A stretch of 48,191 bases of DNA from an uncultured Clostridia bacterium (GTDB lineage: Bacteria; Bacillota; Clostridia; Oscillospirales; Ruminococcaceae). The stretch covers positions 1 to 48,191 of the forward strand of contig CANQNG010000015.1 in the NCBI GenBank assembly GCA_947625155.1, written 5' to 3'. Positions 35,267 to 43,449 of this stretch are shown here, in pieces (positions within the stretch are counted from its first letter, which is position 1; each line of letters opens with the position of its first letter). Below the pieces are notes generated by a model. It was not told the DNA's origin. It did no database searches and saw only the letters and a list, made by a program, of their open reading frames with translations. The position numbers and the translations under genes are program-made.

Positions 35267-35617
35267 TTATGCGGCAAGTGTCCGTGCATCGAGCAGGCGG
35301 TGGACATCCGGCAGAGAAATGGCAGTGTAAAAAGCATACTCCCGTTCCATTTCCTCGCAGAGTGCTTGAATGTCCGGCGCATGCTCCGGATAGACCAGCA
35401 GCACACAGCGCAGGACATTGGTGTCCATCCATGCGACCTGTGAGGCGAGATGCTCTAAGAATGCCCGTGTAGAGGGCTTTCCGTCCGGAACAGGCAGCAC
35501 GGCGACCGGCAGAAGGCGTTCCTCCGGTGTCTCCGGTTTTCCGGAGAGCAGGGCGATCACCAGTGCCGCACACACGATGAGCAGCAGTGACACACCGACC
35601 AATACGGTTCCCAGCAT
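35267..35617 (-). CDS. Small single-pass membrane protein, unknown
   Basis: A 116-residue protein from ATG 35617, where AAGGAG stands eight bases upstream. It has one membrane helix (about 3-22, TVLVGVSLLLIVCAALVIAL) and a cytosolic region of about 90 residues with a predicted alpha/beta pattern (LLPVAVLPVPDGKPSTRAFL). No family is recognised. It has its own promoter (35657-35685) and lies just upstream of the recD2 promoter. Confidence 0.55.
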   Translation of the reverse strand: MLGTVLVGVSLLLIVCAALVIALLSGKPETPEERLLPVAVLPVPDGKPSTRAFLEHLASQVAWMDTNVLRCVLLVYPEHAPDIQALCEEMEREYAFYTAISLPDVHRLLDARTLAA

Positions 35618-35656
35618 AGGATCAACTCCTTGTTTCCTGTGGGGTTTTCTGGTATC

Positions 35657-35685
35657 AGTATATGCGGGCAAAAAATTTTTGTGAA
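35657..35685 (-). promoter_or_regulatory. Promoter of the small membrane protein gene
   Basis: On the minus strand, TTCACA (35680-35685), a 17-nt spacer and TATACT (35657-35662). Confidence 0.6.
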
Positions 35686-35710
35686 TTCTGAAGAAATTTC
35701 TCAATAGCTA

Positions 35711-35739
35711 TAGAAATCTTCCGCCCGATATGGTATAAT
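35711..35739 (+). promoter_or_regulatory. Promoter of the PHP phosphatase operon
   Basis: TATAAT (35734-35739) preceded at 17 nt by a weak TAGAAA (35711-35716). It lies 30 bases before the start codon and drives the run from the PHP gene onward. Confidence 0.6.
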
Positions 35740-35769
35740 AGATATGTATACCCGAAAGGAGGCTTATCG

Positions 35770-36609
35770 ATGCTGACCGATTGTCACACCCATACAGAGG
35801 CTTCACCGGATTGTGATGCGCCCCTTTCCGAAATGTGCCGGGCTGCACGGGAGAAAGGCATCCGCTGCTATGCCGTGACCGACCATGTGGAACTTTGCCG
35901 GTGGTATCCGCAGGCGCATTACGGCGCAGGCGCAGAGGACAGCGGCGATGGCTTTGACTATGCTGCCCGCTTTGCACGTTCCATGCAGCAGATACAGGCT
36001 GAAAAAGCGCAGCAGACGGATGACTTTACGCTGATCAGCGGCGTGGAGCTGGGTGAGCCGGATGCAGATCCTGCGCTGGCGGAGCAGATCTACCGGGATG
36101 AAAGGCTCGACTTTGTGCTGGCTTCGCTCCATGAACTGCCGGGGGAAAAGGATTTCTATTTTCTGGACTACACGCAGGATAATGCAGAACAGCTGCTGGA
36201 GACCTATTTTGCGGAGCTGCTGCACATTGCCCGGCAGGGTCACTTTGACGTGCTGGCGCATCTGACCTATCCGCTGCGCTTCATCGCCGGCAGGGATAAC
36301 ATTTCCGTGGATATGGGAAAGTTCCGGGACTGCATTGCGGAGATCTACCGGACACTGATCGCACGGGGAAAAGGCATCGAACTGAACACCGCCGGGTATC
36401 GCCGTTCCTACGGTAAGCCGTCCCCGGAAGAAGAACTGCTCCGCCTGTACAAGGACATGGGTGGGAAGATCCTGACGCTCGGTTCAGATGCCCACCGTCC
36501 GGAGGATGTGGGCGGCGCTCTTGAGAAAGGCGCTGCGCTGGCAAAGTCCTGCGGTTTTACGGAGGTCTGCTATTTTCTCAGGCATGCACCGCATTTTGTG
36601 ACGCTCTAA
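35770..36609 (+). CDS. PHP-family histidinol-phosphatase
   Basis: A 279-residue metallophosphatase of the HisJ/HisK type, expected to remove phosphate from L-histidinol phosphate in histidine synthesis. PHP motifs: DCHTHTEAS (H6, H8), AVTDHVE, the glutamate in SGVELGE, LASLHEL, LAHLTYPLRF and LGSDAHRPEDVG. The family length is about 270. AAAGGAGG precedes the ATG. No other his gene is near, and the next genes are an Lrp/AsnC regulator and an aminotransferase, so the substrate could differ. Confidence 0.88.
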   Translation: MLTDCHTHTEASPDCDAPLSEMCRAAREKGIRCYAVTDHVELCRWYPQAHYGAGAEDSGDGFDYAARFARSMQQIQAEKAQQTDDFTLISGVELGEPDADPALAEQIYRDERLDFVLASLHELPGEKDFYFLDYTQDNAEQLLETYFAELLHIARQGHFDVLAHLTYPLRFIAGRDNISVDMGKFRDCIAEIYRTLIARGKGIELNTAGYRRSYGKPSPEEELLRLYKDMGGKILTLGSDAHRPEDVGGALEKGAALAKSCGFTEVCYFLRHAPHFVTL

Positions 36610-36621
36610 GGAGGAATTACG

Positions 36622-37101
36622 ATGAACGATCTGTTGAACTTACTGAAAGAAAATGCCCGGCTGACCAATGCCCAGCTTGCCGCCATGCTCGGAAAGACGG
36701 AGCAGGAAGTGGCTGACGAGATCCATGCGCTCGAACAGAAGGGCATTATCCGGGGCTACACTGCCATCCTCAATGAGGAACTTGCCCAGAGTACCGAGGT
36801 AGAGGCGCTGATCGAGCTGCGTGTCACCCCGAAGCGGGATCTTGGGTTTGACGATATTGCCAAGACGATCATGATGTATGACGAGGTGGAGAGCGTTTCC
36901 CTGATGTCCGGTGCGTATGACTTGGCGCTCACCGTCAAGGGGGAAAGCCTGAAAGAGGTCGCCATGTTCGTTTCTCAGCGGCTTTCAGCCATGGAGGGCG
37001 TGCTGTCCACGGCAACGCATTTCGTGCTGAAGCGCTATAAGGACAAGGGCATCTTCATCGAAGATGAGGAGCAGGATGAAAGGAGCATGATCTGTCCGTG
37101 A
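36622..37101 (+). CDS. Lrp/AsnC family transcriptional regulator
   Basis: A 159-residue regulator with a winged-helix N-terminus (LTNAQLAAMLGKTEQEVADE) and a C-terminal RAM effector domain (SVSLMSGAYDLALTVKG). It responds to amino acids in this family. It lies 12 bases after the PHP gene and overlaps the aminotransferase start by four bases (GTGA), so it probably regulates this amino-acid locus or its aminotransferase partner. Confidence 0.92.
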   Translation: MNDLLNLLKENARLTNAQLAAMLGKTEQEVADEIHALEQKGIIRGYTAILNEELAQSTEVEALIELRVTPKRDLGFDDIAKTIMMYDEVESVSLMSGAYDLALTVKGESLKEVAMFVSQRLSAMEGVLSTATHFVLKRYKDKGIFIEDEEQDERSMICP

Positions 37102-38273
37102 ATTATGGATCCATTCTGTCCGCCCGTGTGCAGAAAATGAAACCCTCCGGCATCCGGCGGTTTTTTGACTTGGCTGCCACGATGGACAATGTTATCAGCC
37201 TTGGCGTGGGAGAACCGGATTTTTCCACACCGTGGAGCATCCGCAAGGAGGCGATCGAGGTCCTCGAACGCCGGAAGATCGTCTACACGGCAAATGCCGG
37301 CATGATCCAGCTCCGGGCTGCTATTACGGCGTACTTAGAGAAGACCATCCACACCAGCTATGACCCGGAGCATGAGATCGTTGTCACGGTCGGCGGTTCG
37401 GAAGCCATTGACATTGCCATCCGGGGACTGGTCGATCCGGGCGATGAGGTGCTGGTGGTCGAGCCTTCGTTCGTGTGCTATGCGCCGATCGTGGAAATGG
37501 CAAGCGGCATCCCCGTGCCGATCGAGACCAAAGCGGAGAACCGTTTCCGCCTGACAGCGGACGAACTGCGGGCAAAGATCACCCCCAAGACCAAGCTCCT
37601 TGTGCTGCCCTACCCGAATAATCCCACCGGAGCGATCATGGAACGGGAAGATCTGGAAGCCATTGCCGAGGTACTTCGGGGGACGGACATCATGGTGCTG
37701 TCGGATGAGATCTATTCCGAAATGACCTACGGCAAAAAGCACTTCTCCATTGTCGAACTGGAGGGGATGCGGGAGCGCACGATCTTGGTCAACGGCTTTT
37801 CCAAGGCATTTGCCATGACGGGCTGGCGGTTAGGCTATCTGTGTGCGCCCGAACCCGTTGTGAAGGAACTGGTAAAGATCCACCAGTATGTCATTATGAG
37901 CTCCCCGACCGTGAGCCAATATGCAGCCATCGAAGCCCTTGCCAACTGTGAGGAGGACGTGAAGCGCATGGTGCGGGAGTACAACCTGCGCCGCCGCTAT
38001 CTTGTGGAAGCATTCAACCGCATCGGCATGACCTGTTTCAACCCGGAGGGGGCATTTTATGTGTTCCCCAGCATCCAGTGTACGGGCATGACGAGTGAAG
38101 CATTCTGCGAGAAACTGCTCGAAGAGGAACTGGTCGCTGTCGTGCCGGGCAATGCGTTCGGGGACAGCGGTGAGGGCTTTGTGCGGGTGTCCTATGCGTA
38201 TTCGCTCCGGCACTTGATGGAAGCCGTGGAGCGTATCTCCCATTTTCTGGAACGGCACGGAGGCAAGGCGTGA
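37098..38273 (+). CDS. Class I/II pyridoxal-phosphate aminotransferase
   Basis: A 391-residue aminotransferase of the aspartate/aromatic group. PLP motifs: VTVGGSEAIDIAI, PYPNNPTG, LSDEIYSEM and the Schiff-base lysine in VNGFSKAFAMTGWRLGYL. The substrate is not certain; the PatA/aromatic-type subgroup with an adjoining Lrp regulator is common in Firmicutes. GTG 37098 overlaps the lrp stop, and its own stop overlaps ispE (GTGA again), so three genes are translationally coupled. Confidence 0.92.
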   Translation: MNYGSILSARVQKMKPSGIRRFFDLAATMDNVISLGVGEPDFSTPWSIRKEAIEVLERRKIVYTANAGMIQLRAAITAYLEKTIHTSYDPEHEIVVTVGGSEAIDIAIRGLVDPGDEVLVVEPSFVCYAPIVEMASGIPVPIETKAENRFRLTADELRAKITPKTKLLVLPYPNNPTGAIMEREDLEAIAEVLRGTDIMVLSDEIYSEMTYGKKHFSIVELEGMRERTILVNGFSKAFAMTGWRLGYLCAPEPVVKELVKIHQYVIMSSPTVSQYAAIEALANCEEDVKRMVREYNLRRRYLVEAFNRIGMTCFNPEGAFYVFPSIQCTGMTSEAFCEKLLEEELVAVVPGNAFGDSGEGFVRVSYAYSLRHLMEAVERISHFLERHGGKA

Positions 38274-39154
38274 AACAGACGATGCGGCTGCAATGCGCCG
38301 CAAAGCTCAACCTGTCCCTGGACGTGACGGGAAAAAGAGCGGACGGATATCACACGCTCGAAAGCATATTCCAGAGCGTTTCGGTATATGATGTAATAGA
38401 CCTGTCCGTGGAGGACGGGACGGGCATTTTCCTGACCTGCGATGCCCCCGGTGTCCCCTGCGATGAGAGCAATCTTGCCTGCCGTGCGGCAAAGGCGCTG
38501 CTGACGGCATCCGGCAGGCAGGCGAAAATTACAATTTCCCTGCAAAAGGGCATCCCATCCGGCGCTGGCATGGGCGGCGGCAGTGCGGATGCGGCAGGCG
38601 TGCTTTACGGGCTGGATCGCTTGCTGAACTGTGGCTTTTCCGGGGAGGAACTGCGTGAGATCGGTGTCACACTGGGGGCTGACGTGCCTTTTCTCCTACT
38701 GGGCGGTACTGCCTATGCAGAGGGTGTCGGGGAGATCCTCACCCCCCTGAGACCGCTGCCGGAACTGCCGGTGGTCATTCTGAAAGGGGAGGCGGGCATT
38801 TCCACACCGGCAGCCTATCGGGCGATCGATGCGCTGCAAGCGCCTGTTCACCCCGATACCCAAGCAATGCTGCAAGCTGTTGAAACGGGGGACGTTCCGC
38901 TTCTGTGCCGGAGCTGCGGCAACCTCTTTGAGGCGGCAGTAGAATGTGCGGACGTGGAACGTGCCAAGAAGCGCCTGTTGGACTGCGGCGCATGCTGTGC
39001 TGTCATGACGGGCAGCGGTGCGGCGGTGTTCGGCATTTTCCCGGATGCAGCGGCGGCGGATGCCTGTGTGCAGGCGGTCGGGAGCGAATTTGCATTTGCT
39101 AGATCTGCCCGTCTGATCGCACAGACATTTACAGAAATGGAGGCTGCCCTGTGA
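38270..39154 (+). CDS. ispE: 4-diphosphocytidyl-2-C-methyl-D-erythritol kinase
   Basis: A GHMP kinase of the MEP isoprenoid pathway, phosphorylating CDP-methylerythritol. The 294-residue protein has AAKLNLSLDVTGKRADGYHTL at the N-terminus (with the conserved AKxNLxL and DGYH), the ATP loop PSGAGMGGGSADA, and the C-terminal SGSGAAVFGIF. The length fits. The GTG start overlaps the aminotransferase stop and its stop overlaps the dockerin-protease gene, an unusual mixed operon. Confidence 0.95.
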   Translation: MKQTMRLQCAAKLNLSLDVTGKRADGYHTLESIFQSVSVYDVIDLSVEDGTGIFLTCDAPGVPCDESNLACRAAKALLTASGRQAKITISLQKGIPSGAGMGGGSADAAGVLYGLDRLLNCGFSGEELREIGVTLGADVPFLLLGGTAYAEGVGEILTPLRPLPELPVVILKGEAGISTPAAYRAIDALQAPVHPDTQAMLQAVETGDVPLLCRSCGNLFEAAVECADVERAKKRLLDCGACCAVMTGSGAAVFGIFPDAAAADACVQAVGSEFAFARSARLIAQTFTEMEAAL

Positions 39155-41331
39155 GGCGGCGGTTCACGGCACTGCTGCTGGCGGCAGTGCTTGGCAGCAG
39201 TGTACAAACGCTCCCGGCAGCGGGTATCTCCATCCGCACGGAGGAGAACGCTGCACCCCTACAGGCAGCAGCGGCTGCGGCGCTGCCGGAACGCTTCGAC
39301 CTGCGGGAAAAGGGATGGATCACTTCTGTCAAAAGTCAGGGCAGCTATGGCATGTGCTGGAGCTTTGCGGGCATTGCTTCTTTGGAAAGTTCTCTGATCG
39401 CCCGCAGACCGGAGATCGACCTGTCGGAATGGTTCACGGCATATTATACCTATTCCCCGCTGTTTGGCTATCCGCTGGACAGTGATGCGGCAGATGCGCC
39501 CTTTGAGCAGGGCGGGAATTTCTACCTGTTCGGCAGTCTGCTGACGAGGTGGAACGGTCCGGTCTCGGAGGATGTTTTCCCGTTCGGGAATTTTGACGTA
39601 CCGGATCCGGATGCGACCGAGGAAATGCTCCGGGCAATGGCGGAGTACCATGTCACGGATATAGAAATGTTCCGCTACGAGCCGGAGGCAGAGGACTTCG
39701 GGGCGCAGCTCACTGCTGTCAAGCGAAAGGTGCAGGAAGGACATGCCGTTGCTGCCAGCTACTATGAACTTTCTGCGGCGCTGGATCCCGACAGTCTCGG
39801 CTACTACAACAGCGAGGGAAAGACCGAGGGCGGCGAATACCATGCGGTGACGATCGCCGGGTGGGACGACAATTTTCCGGCGGAGAACTTCAACGAGAGC
39901 CCCGGCAGGGACGGCGCATGGCTGATGAAGAATAGCTGGGGCACGGACTGGGGCGATGACGGGTACTTCTGGGTCTCCTATGCCGAGCCGACACTGTTTG
40001 AGGTGTACTGCGTGGAGGGAGAACCGACACAGGTACACACGGGGCAGTATGGCTGCGATAATTATGGCTTCTGGTCGGCATTTTCGGTGGAGGAGGCGGA
40101 CGAAAGCGCTTGGATGGCGAATGTATTCACGGCGGAGGAGGATACGTGGCTGACTTCGGTCATGTTCTGCACGGCACTGCCGGAGGAGAACTATACCATT
40201 CAGGTGTACCGGGATATGCCGGCGGACAGTTCACCGGTCTCCGGAACACCCTGCACGCCTGTCAGCGGCTTTTTGGAAACGAGCGGGTATCATACCGTTG
40301 ACCTTGCTGAGCCTGTCCGGCTGCGGGCAGGGGAGCGCTTTTCGGTGGCAGTACACCTTTCCGGGCAAAGCGGACAGCATATTGCCTGTGAAGCTGCTGT
40401 GCAGAACACGATAGATCACCCGGACGGTACGGCAGACGTGGAAAAGACGATGCTGACGGAAGAAATGCTGACACGTGACTTTCATGCCGGAGAGAGTTTC
40501 TACAGTCTGGACGGCGTGGCATGGTCGGATATGTTTGATGAGGAAGTCATAGACGAAACGACCACTGTTCAGACCGACGAGGGCGAGGAGCGGATACATA
40601 CCTACGCAAAAGCAGGCAATGTCTGTGTGCGTGCCCTGACACAGAGACCGGGGGATGTGGTGTTTTCTGCCTACGATGCGGCACTGCCGGCAGGGACGGA
40701 GATCACGCTTTCCTGTCCGGGGGCAGATGCCCTGTATTACAGCATCAACGGCGGCGCATATACCCTTTATGAAACGCCGATCGCTTTGCAGGAGGATATG
40801 ACACTGTCCGCCTATGCAAGCATGGACGGCGTGGACTATCCGGTCTTTACGCAGCACTATGCCATACAGGCGGCAAGGCTTTCCAGCCTGCTGTATGGGT
40901 CTGACTATGCGGTGTTCCGGGAGGCGGATGATGACCTGTTCATTGCGGACTGTATCCCCGGAGCGGGAGAAGTGCCGTCCTTCCTGCCGATCACGACCGG
41001 GACGGTCACGAGCGATGCCGGGATATTTGCTTCCGGGAAGCGCACGGAAACGGCAAGGCAGCCTGCGGTCACGCTGCATGTGTCAGAAGAGGGGATGCAG
41101 GAGACGACCTATCTGCTCTATTTGCAGGACGTGCAGGGAGATGTGGATCTGGACGGGTCGCTGACGGTGGATGATGCTTCCCGGATACTTGCCTGTCTGT
41201 CGGAGATGCTGTTCGGAGAGCCGTCTGAGGATGGTGCATGGCTGCTGCGAGCCGATCATGACGGGGACGGAGCGCTTTCGGTGAACGATGCCAGCAGTGT
41301 GTTACAGGCTGTTGCGGAGGCGTTGTTCTGA
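39151..41331 (+). CDS. Secreted papain-like cysteine protease with C-terminal dockerin
   Basis: A 726-residue exported C1-family protease. Signal peptide (about 1-25), then the papain fold: Gln63 and Cys69 in VKSQGSYGMCWSF, His231 in GGEYHAVTIAGWDD and Asn261 in LMKNSWGTDWGDDGYFWVSY. A beta-rich lectin-like region (about 290-420) is typical of this C1 subgroup. A chitobiase/Ig-like repeat (about 530-600, LYYSINGGAYTLYETPI) follows. A dockerin is at 660-726 with calcium loops DVDLDGSLTVDD and DHDGDGALSVND. It would be displayed on the cellulosome. GTG 39151 overlaps the ispE stop. Target and role are unknown. Confidence 0.92.
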   Translation: MRRRFTALLLAAVLGSSVQTLPAAGISIRTEENAAPLQAAAAAALPERFDLREKGWITSVKSQGSYGMCWSFAGIASLESSLIARRPEIDLSEWFTAYYTYSPLFGYPLDSDAADAPFEQGGNFYLFGSLLTRWNGPVSEDVFPFGNFDVPDPDATEEMLRAMAEYHVTDIEMFRYEPEAEDFGAQLTAVKRKVQEGHAVAASYYELSAALDPDSLGYYNSEGKTEGGEYHAVTIAGWDDNFPAENFNESPGRDGAWLMKNSWGTDWGDDGYFWVSYAEPTLFEVYCVEGEPTQVHTGQYGCDNYGFWSAFSVEEADESAWMANVFTAEEDTWLTSVMFCTALPEENYTIQVYRDMPADSSPVSGTPCTPVSGFLETSGYHTVDLAEPVRLRAGERFSVAVHLSGQSGQHIACEAAVQNTIDHPDGTADVEKTMLTEEMLTRDFHAGESFYSLDGVAWSDMFDEEVIDETTTVQTDEGEERIHTYAKAGNVCVRALTQRPGDVVFSAYDAALPAGTEITLSCPGADALYYSINGGAYTLYETPIALQEDMTLSAYASMDGVDYPVFTQHYAIQAARLSSLLYGSDYAVFREADDDLFIADCIPGAGEVPSFLPITTGTVTSDAGIFASGKRTETARQPAVTLHVSEEGMQETTYLLYLQDVQGDVDLDGSLTVDDASRILACLSEMLFGEPSEDGAWLLRADHDGDGALSVNDASSVLQAVAEALF

Positions 41332-41346
41332 GAATAAGGAGGATGT

Positions 41347-42375
41347 ATGCTATACGTATTTCTGAAATGGGCTGCACCGGGTCTTTTAGGCGTGTATGAG
41401 TCGGAGCTGTTTGCCGGAGCGATCGCTTTTTTGGTGACACTGGCAGCCATTCTGGGCTTTTCACGGTTCCTGCCCAAAGATCATGGACGGGAATTTGCCG
41501 TCAATGGTGCGCTTTCCAAGGGCAAGGCAAGGGGGGCGGGGCTGCTGCTCATCCTTGCGCTGATCGTGACGGAAGTGCTTTATCAGCCGCTTTCGGTGGA
41601 GTACATCATCTACATGGCAGCCCTGTTTCTGGAAATGCTCAGCGGCTATCTCGATGATGCAGCCGAAAAGCCGTGGGGTGAACTGAAAAAGGGACTGATC
41701 GACCTGTTTGTTGCCATTGCTGTTTCGGTGACGGTGTACATATACAACGGCAGCACGGTGAGCCTGCTGCTGGATAAAGGCATATTTACGATACCTGCGC
41801 CGATCTATATTATTTTGGGGGTCATCCTCATCTGGGCAAGCATCAATGTCACCAACTGTGCTGACGGTGTGGACGGCTTGTGTGCGAGCCTTTCGACTGT
41901 GACACTGGCAGGTGCTGGCATACTGCTGGCGGTATGGCTGCGCCGTACCGTGACCTATGATATAGACACGAGTCTGCTGCAAGGCAAGCTGAGTACGCTC
42001 CTTGTTCTGGTGATCGCGGCGATCGCTGTGCTGCTGACCTATCTCTGGTTCAACTGTTCCCCGAGCCGCATCCTGATGGGCGATGCGGGTTCAAGGGCGG
42101 TCGGGCTGCTGCTGGCGGTCGTGTTCATGGTGCTGGGGATGCCGTTCCTGTTCGTTCCGTGTGCGCTGATGCTGATCATCGACGGCGGTATGGGGCTGCT
42201 GAAGCTGATGGTGCTGCGGGTGACAAAGTCCAAGAACTTCATGAAGAACATCCGCACTCCCATTCACGACCATGCCCGGAAGAACAAGGGCTGGAGCGAT
42301 ACGCAGGTCGTGACACGGTTCACACTGCTCCAGATCCTGCTGACGGCGGTGAGCGTGCTGCTTGTGACACAGTAA
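41347..42375 (+). CDS. mraY: MraY-like phospho-N-acetylmuramoyl-pentapeptide transferase
   Basis: An integral-membrane transferase that makes lipid I from UDP-MurNAc-pentapeptide and undecaprenyl phosphate. The 342-residue protein has about ten helices and family motifs SGYLDDAAEKPWG, NVTNCADGVDGL and LMGDAGSRAVGL. The C-terminal signature usually written HHH is here IRTPIHDHARKNKGWSDTQV, with Asp in the middle. It is not in a mur/fts cluster. It may be a paralogue acting on another UDP-sugar. AAGGAGG precedes ATG 41347; it lies 15 bases after the protease gene. Confidence 0.85.
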   Translation: MLYVFLKWAAPGLLGVYESELFAGAIAFLVTLAAILGFSRFLPKDHGREFAVNGALSKGKARGAGLLLILALIVTEVLYQPLSVEYIIYMAALFLEMLSGYLDDAAEKPWGELKKGLIDLFVAIAVSVTVYIYNGSTVSLLLDKGIFTIPAPIYIILGVILIWASINVTNCADGVDGLCASLSTVTLAGAGILLAVWLRRTVTYDIDTSLLQGKLSTLLVLVIAAIAVLLTYLWFNCSPSRILMGDAGSRAVGLLLAVVFMVLGMPFLFVPCALMLIIDGGMGLLKLMVLRVTKSKNFMKNIRTPIHDHARKNKGWSDTQVVTRFTLLQILLTAVSVLLVTQ

Positions 42376-42381
42376 ATGAAA

Positions 42382-42434
42382 ATTTGACATCGCTGTCAAA
42401 TATGTCAGAAACCGGACAGAAATGTCCGGCTTTC
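42382..42434 (+). terminator. Two small hairpins after mraY, possible weak terminator
   Basis: ATTTGACA/TGTCAAAT (42382-42401) and CCGGACA/TGTCCGG (42412-42429) with a short CTTTCCC tail. T runs are weak, so termination may be partial. Confidence 0.4.
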
Positions 42435-42506
42435 CCGAAGTTTCGGTACTTTGCGGGGTCTTGAAATTTCCTTTTTCGTCATATTGACGAAATATGCATA
42501 AAACGC

Positions 42507-42535
42507 TTGCAAATCTTATCAATTCACGGTATAAT
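42507..42535 (+). promoter_or_regulatory. SigA-type promoter of dtd
   Basis: TTGCAA (42507-42512), a 17-nt spacer and TATAAT (42530-42535). Confidence 0.82.
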
Positions 42536-42591
42536 AACAATAGGAACCATTTGCACCGCTTTTTTCCATGGCTGCGTACCCGGAGGAATGT

Positions 42592-43026
42592 ATGAGGATC
42601 GTTGTTCAGCGTGTGACAGAGGGCTCTGTCAGTGTGGGAGATACTGTGATCGGAGAGATCGGCAGGGGATATGTGATCTTTTTGGGGGTCGGTGAAAACG
42701 ATTCAGAGGAGACAGCCTGCCGTCTGGCGGACAAGCTCGTCAAACTTCGCCTGTTTCCCGATGAAACAGGAAAAACGAACCGTTCTTTGCGTGAGGTGGA
42801 CGGAGAAGTGCTTGTCATCTCACAGTTTACGCTCTATGCTGACTGTAAAAAGAACCGTCCCAGTTTTTGCCATGCGGGCGCACCGGTGCTTGCGGAGCAT
42901 CTCTATGAGGTGTTCCTCGAACGGCTCCGGCCGCAGGTACGCCGTGTGGCACAGGGTGTATTCGGTGCAGAAATGCAGGTGCGGCTCTGTAATGATGGTC
43001 CGTTCACCATATTCCTTGAAGCATAA
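42592..43026 (+). CDS. dtd: D-aminoacyl-tRNA deacylase
   Basis: It clears D-amino acids wrongly attached to tRNA. The 144-residue protein carries SQFTLYADCKKNRPSF, and its C-terminal motif is NDGPFTIFLEA in place of the usual NxGPVT. I chose ATG 42592 (MRIVVQRV) because GGAGG lies five bases upstream and the family begins with MRxVVQRV. It lies 12 bases before the HTH gene, in the same transcript. Confidence 0.95.
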   Translation: MRIVVQRVTEGSVSVGDTVIGEIGRGYVIFLGVGENDSEETACRLADKLVKLRLFPDETGKTNRSLREVDGEVLVISQFTLYADCKKNRPSFCHAGAPVLAEHLYEVFLERLRPQVRRVAQGVFGAEMQVRLCNDGPFTIFLEA

Positions 43027-43038
43027 GGAGGGATACCT

Positions 43039-43320
43039 ATGACTAAAATCGACCATCTCGAAAGCTATGACCGCTTTGTGGATGCGATCAAGCTCAACCT
43101 CATCATGTGGCGAAGAAATGGAAATCAGGATCTTTCTGATATTTCCAAGAAGCTTGGCATTTCGGAGCGCACTGTCCGCCGCCGCTTTAATAACCCCGGC
43201 ACACTTACGCTGGAAGAACTGTATGCGTGGTGTGAACTGTATGACAAAGACCCCTGTGAAGTGTTACAGGGTGCATTTGAGGATGCTGGACGCTCCAAGA
43301 GCGAAACAGCATCCACTTGA
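43039..43320 (+). CDS. Small XRE-like helix-turn-helix protein
   Basis: A 93-residue protein with an HTH (DLSDISKKLGISERTVRRRF, about 31-50) and a C-terminal helix. It is probably a DNA-binding regulator. AAGGAGGG precedes the ATG. It lies just downstream of dtd. The target is unknown; the next gene is a class B PBP behind a terminator, which it might control. Confidence 0.75.
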   Translation: MTKIDHLESYDRFVDAIKLNLIMWRRNGNQDLSDISKKLGISERTVRRRFNNPGTLTLEELYAWCELYDKDPCEVLQGAFEDAGRSKSETAST

Positions 43321-43344
43321 ATGATCCCGGATCTGCTGTATAAG
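43317..43344 (+). promoter_or_regulatory. Possible weak promoter upstream of the PBP gene
   Basis: TTGAAT (43317-43322), 16 nt, TATAAG (43339-43344). If used, its transcript must pass the terminator at 43393-43430 before the PBP gene. Confidence 0.35.
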
Positions 43345-43392
43345 ACAGACCAATTTCTCCCATACTAACGGTAATTCCGCCATACTGCGGAT

Positions 43393-43430
43393 GATCCGTG
43401 CCGTCTTTGCGGGCGGCACGGATCTTTTTT
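43393..43430 (+). terminator. Terminator directly before the PBP gene
   Basis: An 11-bp stem (GATCCGTGCCG with CGGCACGGATC) and six T, ending only 19 bases before the PBP start, leaving no room for a promoter between. This implies attenuation or read-through. Confidence 0.85.
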
Positions 43431-43449
43431 ATGGAAAGGGAGACTGGAT

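Noticed and set aside
33795-35330. 511-codon plus-strand open frame
   Set aside because: It is antisense to recD2, with no family motifs and no ribosome site.
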